Below are positions 42,701-44,516 of a stretch of DNA of 44,516 nucleotides, piece by piece. The notes beneath the pieces were generated by a model. The model did not search any database and was not told where the DNA came from. It saw nothing but the letters and a program-made list of their open reading frames with translations. The DNA lies in the NCBI GenBank assembly GCA_964627045.1, contig CAZVIK010000007.1, positions 1 through 44,516 of the forward strand, written 5' to 3'. How positions within the stretch are numbered: the stretch's first letter is position 1; the number at the start of each line of letters is the position of its first letter. The translations under genes were made by a program, and so were the position numbers. The stretch is from CAZVIK01 sp964627045. GTDB taxonomy: Bacteria; Acidobacteriota; Terriglobia; Bryobacterales; Bryobacteraceae.

Positions 42701-42824
42701 CATCGGGAAACGCGTCGATGGGGAGGTTGAGGTAGGAATACACCCCGAAGGCAATCAGGACCAATACCCCGAGAAGCACGAAATTCCTGTACTTCAGTGT
42801 TTGCGCGATGATCTTCTCGAGCAT
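39717..42824 (-). CDS. cusA: HME-RND efflux pump (CusA/CzcA)
   Basis: 1035 residues. It has the RND pattern: first membrane helix NFVLLGVLVLIAFGVYSYL, large periplasmic loops, then ISIGMIIDATIIQVENV in helix 4, which in HME pumps carries the proton-relay acid, and a second set of helices ending near 1020. The pattern SLGGLAISIGMIIDATII is closer to CusA/HME4 (Cu/Ag) than to CzcA, but metal choice is not settled by eye and the symbol is only provisional. It begins 3 bases after the membrane fusion protein gene, forming a CBA operon with a PII-like gene at the end. Confidence 0.85.
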   Translation of the reverse strand: MLEKIIAQTLKYRNFVLLGVLVLIAFGVYSYLNLPIDAFPDVTNVQVEILSTAPGLSALEIERFVTYPIENAMRGLPDVVQMRSITKFGLSVVTIVFKDDVDIYFARQLVFQRLDEAKSVVPNSVTVSMGPIATAMGEIYQYTLQGPPMPTDPEARKRYLADLRTLQEWVVTPLLKSVPGVNEINSFGGYFKQYQVMVDPAKLIAYRLTLDDVYAAIEKNNENVGGNVLDRFDEQYIVRGVGLFKSEDDIRNVVLAAPSGTPVFVRDVAGVQVGEAVRQGAALMNGENEVVGGIVMMLRGGNGRAVVQAVKEKVREINENNVLPSGIKIVPYYDRSDIVSSSVGTVTKALLEGSILVVLVLYFMLRSLRGAAVVIFALPLSLFLTFIVMKYVGLDANLMSLGGLAISIGMIIDATIIQVENVQRHLSERGSSEHKLSTVLKAVLEVRKPSIFGELIIATTFLPILSLEGLEGKMFGPLALTVAIALLSSLVLSIFVIPVLCAMVLRPGPEKESIIMRGARAVYRPLLAWAMRKRLLVVSAALIGLLAAILVVPRLGTEFIPIMDEGAFDMDVQILPGVSLDKALEVTNLVEKKLKRFPELQTVLSRTGQTGIALEARGVDKTGFTGILLPRSEWKTAADRDELTEKMRETISTIPGIAFSFSQPIQCRIDELVAGTRAQLIVKLFGDDMDVLGRKAEEIGAALRNVRGTADLVVERVGGQPYLAINVDRSKIARYGVNVGDVLRIIEISVGGKAATKFYEENRAFDVAVRYPPEYRNSVDTIGNTLVPAREGYNVPLSQLAQIEVVQGPVQVSRENGLRRIGIEINIHDRDIGSYVAEARDAIRQKVNLPAGYYTTWGGQFENQQRAMAKLMIIAPIAVGLILLLLFITFKSVRLALLVIFNLPFALIGGVFALYVSGLYLSVPASVGFVVLFGVAVLNGVVLVSRIAQLREEGASVEEAIARGSEDRLRPVLMTASIAIFSLIPMLYASGPGSEVQRPLATVVVGGLLTSTLLTLVILPVLYRWFERREAEVEI

Positions 42825-42827
42825 GGC

Positions 42828-44135
42828 TTACTCTTCCTCCCCGATGAGATGTTTGAGGAAGGCGGTCTTGAGTGTGAAACTGCCGCGGCTTACCACCGGC
42901 TCTCCTGGCTTGAGCCCGGAGCGGATCTCGGTAAACCCTTGGCTTTCGCCTCCGGTTTCCACATCGCGCCGCTGGAACTCGGCGGCCGAGGTGCGCACAA
43001 AGACCACCGGTCTGCCGTCCATCTGCTGAATGGACGAACTCGGCACCGCCAGGATGGCGGCAGTCTGCTCCACCGGAATTTCGATCGTGGCGAACATCTC
43101 CAACTTGAGCAGCCCGTTTGCGTTCTCGACCAGGCAGCGCACTTTCGCGGTTCGCGTCTTGGGATCGATGATGTCGGCAACATAGGTGATCTTCCCGGTG
43201 AACGTCTCCCGCGGATAGGATGGAACTCGCACCCGAACCGCCTGGCCGGTTCTCACCTGAGAGAGGTCCCTCTCGTACACATCCGCCATCACCCAAACCG
43301 AGGACATGTCGGTGATGGCGAGCAGTTCCGTCCCCTGTTCCACAACCTCACTGCCGACGGCGTGGAGACTCGTAACGACCCCAGCAAACGGCGCCTTTAA
43401 TATGCTGTGCGAAGCGGTGTGGCCGGAAGCTGCCTGCTCGGCGGGCAACTTGGCCAGATCCGCATCCGTCCATCCGAAACGGCGGATTTGTTCCGCGATC
43501 TTGGATACCGTCGCCCGGGCGCCGGCAACTTTGGCTTCGGCATCCTTGACTTCGGCCTCACGAAGGTCGTGGGTGGTCTGTGCGACCGCTCCCACCTTCA
43601 GCATTTCCCGGCTCCGATCCAAAATCTTCGTCTTGACTTCAAGATCGGTGAGACCCCTCCGCAGTTCGGCCTGCGCGCCTTGATACTCGCCAATCGCGAG
43701 TCCGAGCTCGATGTTGTCGTATTCCACTAATGGCGCCCCGGCCGATACGCGGTCCCCCAACCTCGCGTAGATCTTCTCGATGAGGCCCCGCGCCAGCGTC
43801 CGGATGTGGGCCACGCGTGCCGGATCCTCGCTCACGATGCCGGTTGCCGAAAGGAACCCCTGCAAGCTGCGTACGGCCGCCGGTTCGACGGTTATGCCAA
43901 CCTCTTTCTGGGAGTCGGCGCTGATCTGGACGACAGCCGAGGGAGCGCCGTTGTCGGCGGGTTTGGGCGATTCGGCAGCGGCAGTGCCTGTTTCGTGGGA
44001 CGAAGCCACTGATCCGCCAAGCCTGGAATAGACGAAGGCGCCGAGAACAGCCCCCACGACAAGCGCAATGAGCAGCCCGACGATTCCAGCACTTCGAATA
44101 CCTGACGTGTGTGTCTTGAGGCCGGTGTTTTCCAT
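42828..44135 (-). CDS. cusB: RND membrane-fusion protein (CusB/CzcB)
   Basis: 435 residues with one N-terminal membrane helix (IVGLLIALVVGAVLGAFVY), so it is anchored in the inner membrane. The lipoyl-like half (GLIEKIYARLGDRVSAGAPL) and the hairpin, then the second half with FAGVVTSLHAVGSEVVEQG, form the adaptor barrel. The end contains a beta-barrel/MP domain (VRVRVPSYPRETFTGKITYV). It bridges CusA to the outer-membrane factor. Its ATG overlaps the outer-membrane factor stop by one base (TAATG). No His-rich metal site is obvious, so substrate is undecided. Confidence 0.85.
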   Translation of the reverse strand: MENTGLKTHTSGIRSAGIVGLLIALVVGAVLGAFVYSRLGGSVASSHETGTAAAESPKPADNGAPSAVVQISADSQKEVGITVEPAAVRSLQGFLSATGIVSEDPARVAHIRTLARGLIEKIYARLGDRVSAGAPLVEYDNIELGLAIGEYQGAQAELRRGLTDLEVKTKILDRSREMLKVGAVAQTTHDLREAEVKDAEAKVAGARATVSKIAEQIRRFGWTDADLAKLPAEQAASGHTASHSILKAPFAGVVTSLHAVGSEVVEQGTELLAITDMSSVWVMADVYERDLSQVRTGQAVRVRVPSYPRETFTGKITYVADIIDPKTRTAKVRCLVENANGLLKLEMFATIEIPVEQTAAILAVPSSSIQQMDGRPVVFVRTSAAEFQRRDVETGGESQGFTEIRSGLKPGEPVVSRGSFTLKTAFLKHLIGEEE

Positions 44136-44516
44136 TATTCAACTCCTGATCCAATGGCACTTGCCAGTTCGTACAAGCTGATGCGCTCGTCGAAGAGGGC
44201 CTGGTTGTAAATGCGCAGGGCGTCTCGATACGTTCTTTGCGCGTCCAGATAATCAATGAGGGTGGCGCCGCCGAGATTGTAGGATGTGAGGGTCACTTTG
44301 CTGGTCTGCTCGGCTTTCCCCATGTGCTGGGTCCTGATGTACTCAACCCTCTGCCGGTTGATTTCGACGGCATTGAAGGCTTGCTGAACCTCAAGTTGAA
44401 TTTGCTTCTGAAGGGCCACCTCCAGGTTGGCGGACCGTCTTTGCTCGGCATCGGCTCTGAGAATTCCGCCCTCGTTACGATTGAAAATCTGCAATGGAAG
44501 CGTGACGCCAACAACG
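44135..44516 (-). CDS. RND outer-membrane factor (CusC/CzcC), C-terminal part
   Basis: The last 126 codons of a TolC-like protein; the 5' end lies beyond the window edge. The sequence (QKQIQLEVQQAFNAVEINRQ, then VTLTSYNLGGATLIDYLDAQ) has the repeated helix and the 'Y..G......YLDAQR' pattern of the OEP family. The long coiled coils make the periplasmic tunnel joined to CusB. It is the first gene of the CBA operon in this window. Confidence 0.82.
   Translation of the reverse strand, partial: VVGVTLPLQIFNRNEGGILRADAEQRRSANLEVALQKQIQLEVQQAFNAVEINRQRVEYIRTQHMGKAEQTSKVTLTSYNLGGATLIDYLDAQRTYRDALRIYNQALFDERISLYELASAIGSGVE

Noticed and set aside
40341..43400. Long + strand frames opposite cusA and cusB
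   Set aside because: Asp/Arg/His-rich shadows of well-recognised efflux genes.
1..44516. CRISPR arrays, tRNA and rRNA genes, insertion sequences
   Set aside because: No regularly spaced repeats, no cloverleaf-like or rRNA stretch and no transposase were seen on either strand, though a covariance search was not possible.

Overview
The window is a high-GC, gene-dense contig from a Gram-negative (diderm) bacterium, shown by the tripartite RND metal-efflux operon and the periplasmic thioredoxin. Acidobacteriota is a guess from the efflux/thioredoxin/MauE gene set; no rRNA or tRNA is visible to test it. The left end starts in a poly-G artefact and there is a 10-N scaffold gap at 13205-13214. No CRISPR array or IS element was found.

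Bases 131-8797 (+ strand) are the late end of a tailed-phage genome: a 1399-residue fused tail-tip protein, two paralogous tail/baseplate proteins, two small proteins with a shared C-terminus, and an endolysin-like gene. Bases 23246-35823 (+ strand) are the early/replication module: two unknown genes, an AlpA-like regulator, an SNF2 helicase, a zinc-ribbon protein with an SSB-like tip, a VRR-NUC nuclease, an AEP-type primase, a UvrD-like helicase and a tyrosine integrase. The integrase is the last phage gene, so the prophage most likely ends within about 35824-35855. The other end lies outside the window.

Between them (8854-22977) is an accessory defence island. A PIN-GNAT-PUA protein and an ASCH protein sit on the + strand. 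A compact minus-strand run follows in transcription order: Fic with a C-terminal winged helix, a type IIG/PglX-like methyltransferase split by one in-frame TAA, a NurA-like nuclease, a HerA-like ATPase, an SPPY-type methyltransferase, an unknown protein broken by the N gap, a PD-(D/E)XK-like nuclease, then DarT and DarG. Several genes overlap by 4 bp, which suggests one co-translated system. A sigma70-like promoter in front of fic overlaps a perfect 10-bp inverted repeat, a candidate autoregulatory operator. I cannot match this exact gene set to a named defence system.

The SNF2 helicase carries two inteins, one inside the Walker A loop and one inside the DEAH-like box, so neither catalytic motif exists until splicing. 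Intein 1 has an in-frame HNH region. In intein 2 the endonuclease (zinc finger plus EDxHD/Vsr-like motif) is in a different reading frame with its own start, a gene nested inside the intein.

Bases 35856-44516 (minus strand) are host chromosome: CusC/CzcC (partial), CusB, CusA, a PII-like protein, a Zn/Cd-type P-type ATPase, a relic of an ABC-transporter ATPase, MauE and a TlpA/ResA-like thioredoxin. They read as metal efflux plus a periplasmic thiol pair.
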